Positions 45,896 through 57,850 of a stretch of 64,000 bases of DNA are shown one piece after another. The stretch covers positions 44,641,142-44,705,141 of the forward strand of contig NC_030677.2 of NCBI RefSeq assembly GCF_000004195.4, in the 5' to 3' direction. A program made the position numbers and the translations under genes. Every line of letters begins with the position of its first letter. Position 1 is the stretch's first letter. Under the pieces are notes generated by a model. That model had not been told where the DNA came from and searched no databases. It worked only from the letters and a program-made list of their open reading frames with translations. The DNA is from Xenopus tropicalis. Taxonomy: Eukaryota > Chordata > Amphibia > Anura > Pipidae.

Positions 45896-47085
45896 CCCTT
45901 CATGTTTCAGCCAAACTAGCCTTCCTCATGTGCCTGCATAGACAAAAACATGTAATGTTTAAATTTGCTGAAATAAAGACACCATGGTGAAGTTGTTATA
46001 AGCTACTTCTTGTGCTCTCTAGGTAAAATGTGTTTAATAGGTCTTTAACAGGTTTTAGCACCCAGCATGGGGTGGCTGCTTGTTGCAAAGCATATGCTGA
46101 AAAGGGAAAGGACCAACTGATCTGTGTGATATAAGATATAAGTGATATAAGAGCTTATTTTCTAAGCAAGTGCAAAGATTTACACAAACACTGTACTTCT
46201 CACAATGCAGTCTTATTTCCCCAGAATTGAAGCATAACCGTGATGCAAGGTATAGAGGAACATGTGAATAAATAAGCCCTATGGTGTTCAGTCTGGAACA
46301 GTCATGCCCAGCACATTCCCTAATGAGACAGTTATTCAGTATACTACTACTTGTTGTATTATATTAAGATTTTGTCTGAAGGGGGTTATGGAGCTCCTCA
46401 GAAGGCTGGGGATTAATAACATTAAAGGGCTGCCACCGAGCTTCAATTTGGATGGTCCTAATCTAAAATATAGTGCAAAAGCTAAATGTTTATATGTTAA
46501 GAACAAATATCATTTACATGGGGGTTAATTCTATTAATGGTCCAAATCTGAAATTACTCATTTGCTTGCTTGTTCACCACATCAGTGCACCCCCGCCACC
46601 CACCTGCATCCCACTCGACTTGCCACTCTTAGTCTGTAGCCGCTCTGCGCCCCCTCTGTGCCCCCTCTGTCATTGCACCCCAGACAAGTGTCTTTTTCAT
46701 CCTACACCTAGTTCTGGCCCTGCAATAAATTCCTCACTCCAGGTACTGTATGTGCCAGGCCATGATTACCTACTCCAATTAATACCTGTAACTCCAATGT
46801 ACTTCAGTTATTACAGGTAACTCCTAAGAACTAATTTTGAGAAAGGGAGTTGTCACTTCAAGATCCCTGTTGTCTATTTAAAAGGATGCTGTGCACGGAC
46901 TTGAGGGCTCATTTACATCCACAAGTGCAGTGAGCAAAGTGCAATCTCCATGTTTTTTTCCTACAATGCAGACTTTTCTCCTAGAATTCTGGCTTTATTG
47001 TGAGTGCAAACAGGTGATTCTCTTAACCCATTTGCACTTTGCCTATAGCAATTTGCCAAAATAGACCCAAATGCGGTTGCTCTTT
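45896..47085. other. intergenic stretch
   Basis: 46620-46725 (CATTGCACCCCAGAC...CTAGTTCTGGCCCTG) resembles a hAT-type relic related to 11280. No gene. Confidence 0.4.
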
Positions 47086-47093
47086 ATCAGAAA

Positions 47094-47932
47094 TAGAGAT
47101 GTAGCGAACTGTTCGCCGGAGAACTAATTCGCACGAAAATCGGGTGTTTGCAAGTTCGCGAACTTTTAGCGATGTTCGCAATTTTGGGTTCGCCTTAGCT
47201 GGAGCCAAATTTTGACCTCTCACCCCAGAGCCAGCAGATACATGGCAGCCAATCAGGCAGCTCTCCCTCCTGGACCACCCCCAGACCACTCCCTTCCATA
47301 TATAAACCGAAGCCCAGCAGCCATTTTACATTCTGCCTGTGTGTGCTTGATGAGTTAGCATAGGGAGAGAGCTGTGCAGGGGTTTGAGGGACAGTTTAGG
47401 TAGGTTTGCTCACTAGTAATCTACTTTCTACTGCTCTGTATTAGCACATAGGGAGAGAGCTGTGCAGGGGTTTGAGGGACAGTTTAGGTAGGTTTGCTCA
47501 CTAGTAATCTACTTTCTACTGCTCTGTATTAGCACATAGGGAGAGAGCTGTGCAGGGGTTTGAGGGACAGTTTAGGTAGCTTTGCTGACTAGTAATCTAC
47601 TTTCTACTGCTCTGTATGTAGCTGCTGTGGGCAGCTGTCCTTCTGATCTCATCTGCTGTAACCCAATAGTCCTTGTAAGGACTGCTTTTATTTTCTGATT
47701 ACTGATTACAACAATGTATTTTTCAGAGAAATTTTTGCCCTTGATCCCCCTCCTGCATGCCACTGTCCAGGTCGTGGCACCCTTTAAACAACTTTAAAAT
47801 CAGTTTTCTGGCCATAAATGGCTTTTCTAGGTTTCAAAGTTCGCCTTCTCATTGAAGTCTATGGGGTTCGCAAAGTTCGCAAAAGTTCGCACTTTTTGGC
47901 AGAAGTTCGCAAACGGGTTTGTTACATCCCTA
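47094..47932. mobile_element. hAT-type element, 839 bases, with internal tandem repeats
   Basis: Ends TAGAGATGTAGCGAAC and GTTACATCCCTA (inverted TAGGGATGTAAC), flanked by ATCAGAAA at 47086-47093 and 47933-47940. Subterminal GTTCGCGAAC/AAGTTCGC motifs cluster at both ends. No transposase. Confidence 0.85.
47365..47625. repeat. three tandem ~88-base units
   Basis: GGGAGAGAGCTGTGCAGGGG with GTTTGAGGGACAGTTTAGG, then GCTCACTAGTAATCTACTTT, occurs near 47365, 47453 and 47541, nearly identical. Inside the hAT-type element. Confidence 0.85.
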
Positions 47933-47975
47933 ATCAGAAATCGGGTACAATTGTGCCAAATGTTTTCAAAATCTG

Positions 47976-48042
47976 ACTTGTGTAATTTCTTTCTATTTCT
48001 TATGTAATTTCTTTCTATTTCTTGTGTAATTTCTGTCTATTC
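47976..48042. repeat. short tandem repeat
   Basis: GTGTAATTTCTTTCTATTTC-like 23-base units occur three times. Confidence 0.7.
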
Positions 48043-48396
48043 CTTCAGCCCAAGGGTGAAAAGTCTGAGTGGGGTTCCTTGCAGTAGGTACATTTATACC
48101 AACAGCAGCATGCTGAGTTCTACCTCTAGAAACCCTCACTGAATTGCCCCTAAATCTCTTCTTAGTCCAGGTCTACAAGCTACATATCCCTCCCTGAAGC
48201 TGCTCATGGACAAAATGAACAAAGAAAGGAGCTGAGCCAAAGTCATAACATGGAAGGGAGGAGGTAAGCGGCAATGTGTGAATGGTGGTAGTTTGCAAAC
48301 AAGTCTCTGGTGACACTGCCTGAAATCTTGAAAAAAAAGAGAATAATACTTTTGTAAATAACCTTCCTCTTTCTTATAATACAGCTTTAAGAACCG

Positions 48397-48411
48397 CCCC
48401 CCCCCCCCCCC
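48397..48411. repeat. C15 homopolymer
   Basis: Fifteen consecutive C, one of several long C or G runs in the last 16 kb. Confidence 0.9.
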
Positions 48412-49961
48412 ATATCTGGGGCATTCCTGGTGTTTCTAATGCCACCTATGGTAGCTCACCTAAAGTTCAGATGCTAAAACAAGATCATTACTGTCTATAA
48501 GCGTAAGTGGTAACATAGAAAAACAACCAATAACTGATACCAGAGGTTAAGAGGGCCCTGCTCAGGAGAGCTTCTCTCTACACTGGAAAAAGACTAAATT
48601 CCATCTAAAGACCTATCTGATGCAAGGTTTTCATCTTGGTTCAAGGCTAAAACAGCACTGCTGATGCTCCCCATACACTTGTAATGTATAATGGGCAACT
48701 CTTCTTCACTAAAAATGCTTTCAAGGGTCATGAATCTGTGCAGCCTGGGAGCTACTGTTAGTGTCAACCTGTTGGAACCAAGAGAACTCTGGGTGTGCCT
48801 AAGGCCTCCCCTAGTCCTTTATTCCTGCCACCTGTACCAACTGCCCCACTTGGGCTCCACTGCCACTGTCCTTCAGTTGTGCCTCAAGCATGCAGTACCA
48901 AGATATTGGCCATGCCCCTTGTGTGTGCAATATAAACAGCTGATGTTACTCTGTAATAAGCAGTTCATATAAAGAGATCCATTGATTAATGTGCTAATAA
49001 CCAGTAATTTCATTGGTGGTCAGTGGAGTTTGCCCCATGCTCCTTCCTGCCCCTGCTCTGGCTATCATTGCTTGATATGGAAGTTATGGAAGTTTATACA
49101 CAAGTTAGCTAAACTGCATAAGTTTAGGGGCCCAATAATTTTGCTGTTGGGCCCAATAACTAGTCAGTAGTAGTTCATAAAAATAGTAAAAATAAAATAG
49201 TAAAAATAATTAATGTGCTAATAAGTCAGTTTTTTAACTGGGCGTCAAGTGGAGTTTATACGTAAGTTTTTTTGAAAGTAATGTAAGTTTTTGCATAAGT
49301 TGTGTAAATTGCATAAGAGAAGGGGCCCAGTGATGTTGGTGTCCGAGGTCTAAGAAACTTATATCTACCCTTGCTCGCCTTTTTCATTATGTTCTAGGAG
49401 ACTGAGCGGCCGAGAGCAGTTGTTTTGTTGGGCCTTTCCTAAGCACATTGCTAGTGTTCAGTGTAGATTCAGCTGTGCCATCCTCGGTGCCACAGTCTCC
49501 ACTTACCTAATTAAATCATCCTCCAAAGTCCAGTGGTCCCCTTTTTTCTCTTAGAATTCCATCTATCTATGTAATGGTCTAGCCCCTGGCACCCATATGC
49601 CCTTTACTCCAATGGCCCTTTATGCATTATCTAGGTCCTTTTTTTCTTTTAGTGCTATCTGGCTAAGGGGGCTCCATCTGGGTCTGAGGGGCCAAGATGA
49701 ATCAGTGCCTCAACATTTTTTTCTTCTGCTTCTGGTTACAACAACAGGAACTACACACCCATGGGGACCTTTCAGCATTTCCACATGCCTCCATTTCTTC
49801 CCAAGCATTTTGCCCTAAGTTGCCCACCTAGGGTACCCCTACCAACCACTCACCATGCCAACCATTGCCAGGATGACCCTTTGAGCTGCCATGTGAATCC
49901 TGCTAACCAGCCACCCTTTCAAATAGCTATATTTTGCCTGTAAGTTGGGTTGCTATATGGC
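48412..49961. other. intergenic stretch, nothing recognised
   Basis: No gene or clear transposon. A weak internal repeat TTAATGTGCTAATAA with CAAGTGGAGTTT occurs near 48985 and 49210. Confidence 0.45.
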
Positions 49962-50253
49962 AGGGATCTCCAACCTTTTATACCTGTGAGCCACATTCAA
50001 ATGGAAAAAGTTTTGGAGAGCAACACAAGCATGAAAATGGTTCCTGGAGGTGCCAATGAGAGCTATAATTGGCTAGTTGATAGCCCCTATGTTCACTGGC
50101 AGCCTACAGAAGGCTCTGTTTGGCAATTACACAATCAAAGCTTGTCTCCTAACTAGAAATTCAAAAATAAGCACCTGCTTTGAGGCCAGTGGGAGCAACA
50201 TCCAAAGGGTTGGCGAGCAACATGTTGCCCCCGAGCCACTAGCTGGGGATAAC
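49962..50253. mobile_element. hAT-like MITE, third copy of the 31765 family
   Basis: CAGGGATCTCCAACC at left and CTAGCTGGGGATAACTT at right; shares AATAAGCACCTGCTTTGAGG with 45592-45895. Confidence 0.7.
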
Positions 50254-53026
50254 TTAGGGGGTGCTTCCTTTCTGCCCAGGTTACCTGCTCAGGACCACTT
50301 GTTATGTGACACATAGATGGCTCTGCCTCTTGCTTATCAGCAGCTCTACAGAGGTTCCACCAGATGTTCCTTCCCCTGTGCTGCACCAATCTCCCAGGTT
50401 TCAAGGGAGTCAACAGTTAGTAACTGTCCCAGGAATAGTGATTGTGTATACATATACTTACTGTATGTGGGTATGTTTGGGTGGACACTACATGCAGTAT
50501 TCCAAAAATGAATTTAAAAAGTCTCTGGATGCAGAAAATATCTGTACTTGTTAATAATGTTATCAATACAGATGTCTACACCTACAAAGCAGTTTGTTCA
50601 AAGGAAATTTCTAAATTTCCATTTATCTCAGTGACACTTATGGCTCTTAAATATCTGAGGGTTTCTTAAAAAAAACAGGCACTATTGCAGAAATCCCCAT
50701 TGCTTGTAGCAGGGAGAGCTAAGAGGAAGAGTGAAAAGTTACCCAGCAGAGCGCACTGCGCACAGTGCATTCTCCAAGGCCTAAGGGAAGGGGGAGTGAG
50801 AGGAAACCTCTCTGTCAGCTCTTTCTTTCCCACAGTTCTATTAGTTCCCAACCAGTCACCCCATGTCCAGCCTGAGCCCCTTCACTGCCTCTCAGAAAGC
50901 ATGCCCAGAGTCGTTAAAGCAATTAAGTAAGCCCTTAATCGGCTGTTCCGCCAAGTTCAAGGGAGATCTTGGATAGAGGTTTGTTCAAGGGATTTCTCAC
51001 ACAACTTGGTGACACGTCTATCTTTATGAGAGATGGCAAGCTTTTTGTTTACCCTTCTTTCTTTGCCCGGGCGTAAGGGCAGGTGTAGGGCTGGGGCTGG
51101 CACGTCCTGGTGGCTCCTGCAGGCTTTTGGCACACGAGGGCTTCCCTGCGTACTCCCCTTTTTGGAGAGGCTCAATTTGTAGCCTATTATCCTATAAGAA
51201 AATGTCCCATTGAGAAATAGTGAATAGTTTTATCAGCCTAATTTTGTACAAAGAAAAGAAAATAATGCGGAATGCAGCTGCTCTTAAAACATGTTTTATT
51301 ATTCAGTGTCACCTGCATGGAGAAGGGGCCATTACGCACCCGCGCCACCCCGGGCCCTCTCTATTCATTTGCCTAATTTTGGTCAATTTAACAAACTTCA
51401 GTGGAAATGATTCTGCCATTGTTGAAGAGGGTAGAGCTTTCTGATCGAATTAACAGCATGTTTTGATCTGGGAAATGTCATTAAAAGGAAAGAAACAATC
51501 GTGTTTAAAGGCCTCTGGGTAACGCGCCAAGTGAGGACGCCAAGGCGCAAACATGACAAAGGCAACAAGGGAAACTTTTGTAAACTTCACATTGATGTGG
51601 CATTTTTTTCACATTGACACAAAAAGGGGGTATTATTTCATACTTGAATACGTTTTAATCCAACAATTGTCTAATTTTCTGCAAACATATTTGGAGAGCA
51701 TTGTCCTGCTGGATGTCTCTGGGCTGTTGTGCCAGAATGTTCCTTTTTGTCTCCTGACAGGGAGCAGGACGCAGGCACCTTCGGATTGTCTGTGCCTGGG
51801 AATGGGCAGACAGGGGGTTTCTAAGTGTGGCTCACTTGTTTATGGGGGAAAAATGATATGAAAAGCAGAACAGACAGATCTGAAGGAAATAGGGGGAGGT
51901 GAAAGAAGCGCACCCTCGGGGTCTCATCCAACCTCATGTCTGGAGTGCGTTCAAGGCACGTTTAATGCATTGAGTAAGTAATTCCTCAGAACTGCTCATT
52001 GCCCATAACTCATCCATTTGCTTATTTTACAAGCTAAACAGACTTTGTTTTCATGTTGAGCTCAAGGATTTCCAGCCTAATCACTTCATGCCATGGCACC
52101 TCTTTTGGTGAAAAAGCTCTGCTCTCATGTGCACTGCTTCTCCTAATTCTGCTCCCATGGCTCCCTGTTTATTCTCTAAAAGTTCAACCGTTGCACACAT
52201 TCACATATAAATACAAGTATACACTTTAAGTATATTAAAGTGTTAAGAAATTCATTGCCACATGTATATATATATGTATAAAACCAACTGAATGGAGCAC
52301 TCATGGGACTTTATAATTTGGTCCTTGAGGGGCTTCAATGTCAACTGAATCAGCCTTTTAAAAAAGTAGTTTTCACCATTTATAAAGACCCACAAGGGCT
52401 TTTTATTATTGGTAATCCAATAGTAAATAGAGCTCCGTGATCTACCTGTATTAGGTGTCTAGTATTCTTTTTTGTAACAGCAAACCTGTTAAGGCAGAAT
52501 TTTAATGATTCTAACTATTTTCTCACCGTTGCCGTACAGATGTGGAGATGTAGTTTGGAGCCAGTGACAGATTTTTCCTATGTGTTTAATAAAATATTGC
52601 ACCCAGATTTCACAAAATATAATGGGATTACAACCAGCCTTAATGACATACTGCACATGGAAACACATGGTTATGTGCAACTGTGCATAAACAGAGATTT
52701 AAAACTTTTGGACTGAGTTTCACCTTCTTATACCCCATGGAATAGAGCCTAGGTATCCTGGATAACTAATAAGCATCCAGACCCTCTAAAGAGGCATCCC
52801 CCCAGTTTGAAGTAAAAAATATAAGAAATTATTGGTGTTTCAATAATTCAGCAGCATTTCCGACAATATCTAAGTCATAGGTTTTCCCCTTAAATCAAAC
52901 TGGGCTTTCAGGGGTACTTAGGAGAGCTCCAAGCCACTCAAGTGGGGCAAGTTCCACAGCTTGGGAACACTGATCTAGGAATTAGAACACATACATTTGA
53001 TTTACTTTCATGTTCTTGTATAAATG
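50254..53026. other. intergenic stretch, largely repeat-free
   Basis: No coding gene. 51180-51680 and 51880-52180 stand out as non-repetitive, with clustered homeobox-like core motifs, and are candidate regulatory DNA (see findings). Confidence 0.35.
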
Positions 53027-53354
53027 TTAAAGGAGAAGGAAAGGCTAAATCACTGGGGGTGCCAAATGTTAGGCAACTGCCATTGATTGTAATTATTTAT
53101 CTGATACCCCTGGCTGGGGCCCATGTTAGGAGAAAACTGCACCTGCCCAGGGTATATGGAAGCGAGTGTTCCTCTTCCTTCTGTCTTAAGAATCCCAGGC
53201 CCGAGGCGTGCCCATTTGAGTGAAAAAGCTCTAAAGTGCAAACATCAAAGAAGGAAGAAGGAATGCACAAACCTGGTGCTCCTGTTGAGAGAAAACTGCA
53301 TCGGCCTAACATTAGGCCATCCCCCCAGTGATGTAGCCTTTCCTTTTCCTTTAA
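53027..53354. mobile_element. TTAA-flanked MITE (T2-like)
   Basis: TTAAAGGAGAAGGAAAGGCT at left, AGCCTTTCCTTTTCCTTTAA at right. The body differs from 27869-28338, so only the ends are shared. Confidence 0.8.
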
Positions 53355-53470
53355 TATGGACAAACTGTTTTTAGCTTTCCTACTTGTCGCTTTCTATAAG
53401 GCTTAACCACAACCACAGATATGAAGTGTTGTTACCACTGTATTAACTGTATATTAACCTCTGCTTTTGG

Positions 53471-54064
53471 TTAAAGGAATACTGTCATAATGTATTTTTA
53501 AAATGCATCAGTTAATAGAGCTTCTCCTGCACTAAAATCTGTGTTTTAAAATAGCAAACAGACTTTTTTATATTTGATTTCGAAATTTAACGTGGGGCTA
53601 ACCATATTCTTCATTTCCCAGGGTGCCACAGCCATGTGACCTGTGCTCCGATAAACTTCAGTCACACTTTTCTGCTGAGCTGCAAGGTGGAGTGATATTA
53701 CCCCCCTCCCAGCAGCCGATGAGCAGAACAATGGGAAGGGAGCAAGTTAGCAGCTCCCAGTAAGTATCAGAGTAGCATTTAATAGTCAGAAGTCCGGCTT
53801 GGGACTCCTCCAGTTACATGGGAGTAGGAGAAACAATAGGTTACCTGAAAGCAGTTCTAATGTGTAGCACTGGCTCCTTCTGAAAGCTCAGACTCAGGCA
53901 CAATGCACTGAGATGGCGCCTACACACCAATATTACAGCTAAAAAAAATACATTTGTTGGTTCAATAATAAAATTTTAAATGGTAGAGTGAATTATTTGC
54001 TGTGTAAACAGTGTAATTTAGAAATAAAAAGTACCCCATAAAAATCATGACAGAATCCCTTTAA
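53471..54064. mobile_element. TTAA-flanked MITE, longest copy of its family
   Basis: TTAAAGGAATACTGTCATAA at left, ATCATGACAGAATCCCTTTAA at the right. Reverse relative of 35769-36182 and full-length relative of 6746-7172. Confidence 0.85.
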
Positions 54065-55824
54065 GGGCATTCCTACTTTTTTGTCTTATGATTTTCATTC
54101 CTGTCTGAGCTGAGAGCAAGTATGGAGCAGGCCACCCGCAGAAGTTACTGTGCTTATCTGTCTGTTTCACCTGCAGTAACCAGCAGAATAAATTAACCCA
54201 CTGCTATCCAAGCCTGTGTACTGTAAGTGTTAAGTGTAAAGGCTGCTCCAAGACACCTAGTTTTAGTGTAATATGTAATAATATTGGCAGCTTTGTGTGA
54301 TATTCACATTCCACGCAGTACTTCATGTTCCCAGTTTGGTCTTTATTATCGTGCAATGTATTATCCCTGGCGTGTTTCTCTTTATGCTTACAGTGCCAAC
54401 TGAATGATTTATGTATGTGACTTTATGTAAGGCTTCTATATTCTTGGCCACGTAAAAAAAATACTAAACGTCTTGTTCCATTCTAGCTGGACATCAGATT
54501 TGGAAAAATTCAAAATTCTAAGCAATCAATTTGTTTGTTTAAACTGCTGCGATGCTGCAGTGCACCACCGAGCTGAGAGGAATTAGCTGAGTGGATGGAA
54601 TTAGGAGAAAGTATCTCATTTGTTTGTTCTCTTCCATCACCACAGGCAGAAATCTATATACAAGAATGAAGGATTCTGCCCCAGCAATAACAGACTGATA
54701 AAAATATGGTTAGAAAGGGAAAGCAAAGAAAGGGAAAGGGAAAGGGGCAGGGACTGACATGTTGGGTTACAGAGAACTGCATAGAGCAGCCCTAACAGCT
54801 GGCTTCTGCTACATTGTTTCAAGAGTCTCAACCATCACTACAGCAAGGTAAAAACCGATATTAGGGCCCATGTACACCTGCAAATGCAACTGTGGTCCCC
54901 GCATTTCTCCTACAGTCCATTGTGCATAAAACAACTTTCACTAAAGCTACTGGCGTAAAAATGTGCACCATGCATATATTTGTGCTCAGTGCCGCTCAGT
55001 CCCTCCTGCCTTCTGATATGAGCACTGCTGCACCTATTGATGCAGGGGAACCCTGGAGCTACTGCCATCTCCTGACCAGGTGGGAGCTGCAGGGTTCCCA
55101 CAGTGCCCTGCTTCCATGCAGTTCAGTGGCCCTGAAAGATTAGGAAGCAGAAGTCAAGTTACGCCACGGAGACTTCAAAGATATCCAGTGCAACTGCATC
55201 TAATTTGTGACAAAGTGCGCACACTGTTGCTTAAATTTTGGTGAGGTGGCTGCAGTTGTGGTTAGGTGCAATGCAATTGTGTCAAGAGCATTGTGTCTTT
55301 GCAACAGCAATGATGCTGGAATTCTAGGGGAAAAAAGGCTGCATTGTGGGAAAAAAATATGGCTTGAGATTGTGTTTGCATTTGGTCAATGCATTTGCGG
55401 ATGTACATGTGTCCAATTGTTTACAATTGCATATATTTTTACAAATATCTTTAAAACTATTGGAAAGTTGTATAGAAATGTATCTTCTTCCATTATGTCA
55501 GAAAAAATATTCAGTGTTCAAGACATAATAATCCCTATTTTTGTATTTCTCCTAAGGGTGTCGAACCATTTGTCACAACAGTAATGGGGCTTTTGAGCCC
55601 CAAATATCTGAAAACTTTTTTTTTTTGTCTGTAACTGCATGGCAACTGGTAAGGTGTGAAAGCAACAATGGAAAACTCTGCTTCAGGCTTGTGGCACACA
55701 ATTGACTTTGTTGTGGTGACACTGTGATGGTCACACTGTCACATAGTAACACAGCTCCCAGCAATATTGACATAGACTAGAGGAAACACAATTCAAGAAG
55801 TAAAAAATGTATCCCTTTCCTGAC
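54065..55824. other. intergenic stretch
   Basis: 54290-54640 is repeat-free and contains ATCAATTTGTTTGTTTAAAC; possible regulatory DNA. 54860-55140 resembles an old repeat also seen near 46900. A GGGAAAG run at 54715-54745. No gene. Confidence 0.35.
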
Positions 55825-55980
55825 AATTACATAGTAATTAAGGTTGCAAAAAAGCATTTAAAGGTAACTTGCAAGGCAATCCAGAGGAAGGCAAACAAAC
55901 CCAAACAGCACAAAGCAGCTAGTTCAGCAACCCATGAGAATGTAATGTTTCTTCCTGACTTGGATACCCTGAATTAATCA
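55825..55980 (-). mobile_element. decayed LINE 3' fragment
   Basis: ACATAGTAATTAAGGTTGCAA, AATCCAGAGGAAGGCAAACAA and TTTCTTCCTGACTTGGATAC parallel the better LINE tail at 58868-59087. Confidence 0.6.
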
Positions 55981-56016
55981 GTGTCTTTACTGTATGGTTT
56001 TTTTGACAAATAATTC

Positions 56017-56318
56017 TATACAGGTTTGGAACTCAGGAATGCTCAGGACTTCTGGATAAGGGGGCTTTCTGTAATTGGGATCTCCATACCTTAGGTCTAC
56101 TCAAAATCATTTAAACATGAATTGTTTTTCATCCAGTAAGTATTAATTGTATCTCAGTAGGGATAAAGTACAAGGTCATTTTTTATTACAGAGAAAAAGG
56201 AAATTGTTTTTTTAAATTTGAATTATTTATTTAAAATGGAATCTATGGGAGAAGGCCTTCCTGTATTTCAGAGCTTTCTGGATAATGAGTTTCCAGACAA
56301 CAGATCCCATACCTGTAT
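56017..56318. mobile_element. TATA-MITE copy
   Basis: TATACAGGTTTGGAACTCAG at left, AGATCCCATACCTGTAT at right; body matches 33108-33443. Confidence 0.85.
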
Positions 56319-57516
56319 GTGCTTTTCCCAATTTTAGTTGGGATCAATTGCGGACCTCATGATTTGAATGGCTGACCTAGTTCCTATAAAAACCCATAAA
56401 CTCAGTCCCAGATTTGTGGCGAGGCCTGCACCCCTCTGTGCGATTGTGACCAGGGCTGGACTGGAGAACTAGAAAAAGTCCTGTTGGGGTCAGGCTTTAG
56501 GGACCCCTCCATTTCACTCAGGATTTTGGCCTTTTGTAGCTGTACTATGTAGGAGAAACAAAGCTGTAATTTACAAAGTGCATAGTGCCAAAACAGGCAC
56601 AGATCACCATATTTTTTGCACTTTTCTGAAGTGATTGCTGCCGGTCTTCCAAAAAATTTTTCAGCAGTACTGTATTCCTGAGGGGTAAGTGGTGTGAGGA
56701 ACATAGGTATCCTGCCTTCTGCCCCACAATATATACTTTATTCATACTTGCAAGTTATGGAGCACCAACAAGTGCAGGGCAAAATGGAGCCATATACTTA
56801 TTGTGTCCCTATGGCAAGCGGTAAGGACAGGTTGCCTCGTGGCTGCTGGTATTGCATTCTGAACCTATTATTGGTTTCCCAATCAGCTTTAGGTACAGAG
56901 CACAGCCAGACCCTGTATGCAAGTGCCCTTTAAAAAAGCACTAAGGGTCACACTCACTTTTGTACCCCTAAGTGCTCTAGCGCTTGGGTCTTGGATATAG
57001 GGTAAAAGGAAGAGAAAAATAAAAATTAAAAACGTGAAAAGGAGTTAAGGAGAATCAGGAGAAGAACAGTCTGATCAGATGGGAGCAGAGAAACGGATGC
57101 AGTAAAAAATGTGTCTGCAGAAAGCCCATGGAAGAAATCCCATGTAAAATTAATTTGTCTACTATACATTTCTTGTGTTCTGCCTTAATTTTGTCTATTT
57201 CCTGCCAAAGCACCATGACTGTAATACTATAGTACACAACAATATAAACAATAACAAATCCAATCCACAATGTTTGTTTTTCATATCCTTTTACAGGACT
57301 AGGCAACAGAAGCTATGGCTCACAAGAAAATGTAATGGTCAGGGCACCTGGGCCCATCTCCAGCACAGCAGGCCCTTTGTAAGTGCCACCAGTGCCCCAG
57401 ATATTGGCATGCATGCCCAGGAGTGGGATGGCCTGAGGGGCCCCTGTTGCCATGCAGGAGACCCCTAATCAGAGACCCAGAAATGTATGCATAATCAAAG
57501 AAGAAGTATGCTTCTA
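56319..57516. other. intergenic stretch
   Basis: CAGGGCTGGACTGGAGAACT near 56451 looks like a single hAT-type end. No gene. Confidence 0.4.
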
Positions 57517-57775
57517 GACCTGGGGTCTTCTGGATAAGGTATCTTTTCACAGTTTAAACATTAAATATTCCCAATAGGATTGTTTTGCATCAAATAAGGG
57601 TTAATTATTTATTAGGATCAAGTACAAGGAACTGTTTTGTTACTGCAGAGAAAAGGGAAATTATTTTTAAAAATTAGAATAATTTGTTCCAGATAGAGTC
57701 TATGGGAGATTAGATTCCCGTAATTTGGGACTTTCTGGATAAGGGTTTTCCAGATAACTGGTCCTTTATCTATAT
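57517..57775. mobile_element. diverged TATA-MITE copy
   Basis: CTTCTGGATAAGGTATCTTT, TAGGATCAAGTACAAGGAAC and GTCTATGGGAGATTAGATTC are in the family's order. Ends are eroded. Confidence 0.7.
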
Positions 57776-57850
57776 TATCAAGACCACAGGGCCCAACACC
57801 TTTACAGGCCATCTATGGTAGATCCAGCTGTCCCCCCTGTCCCCATCTTT

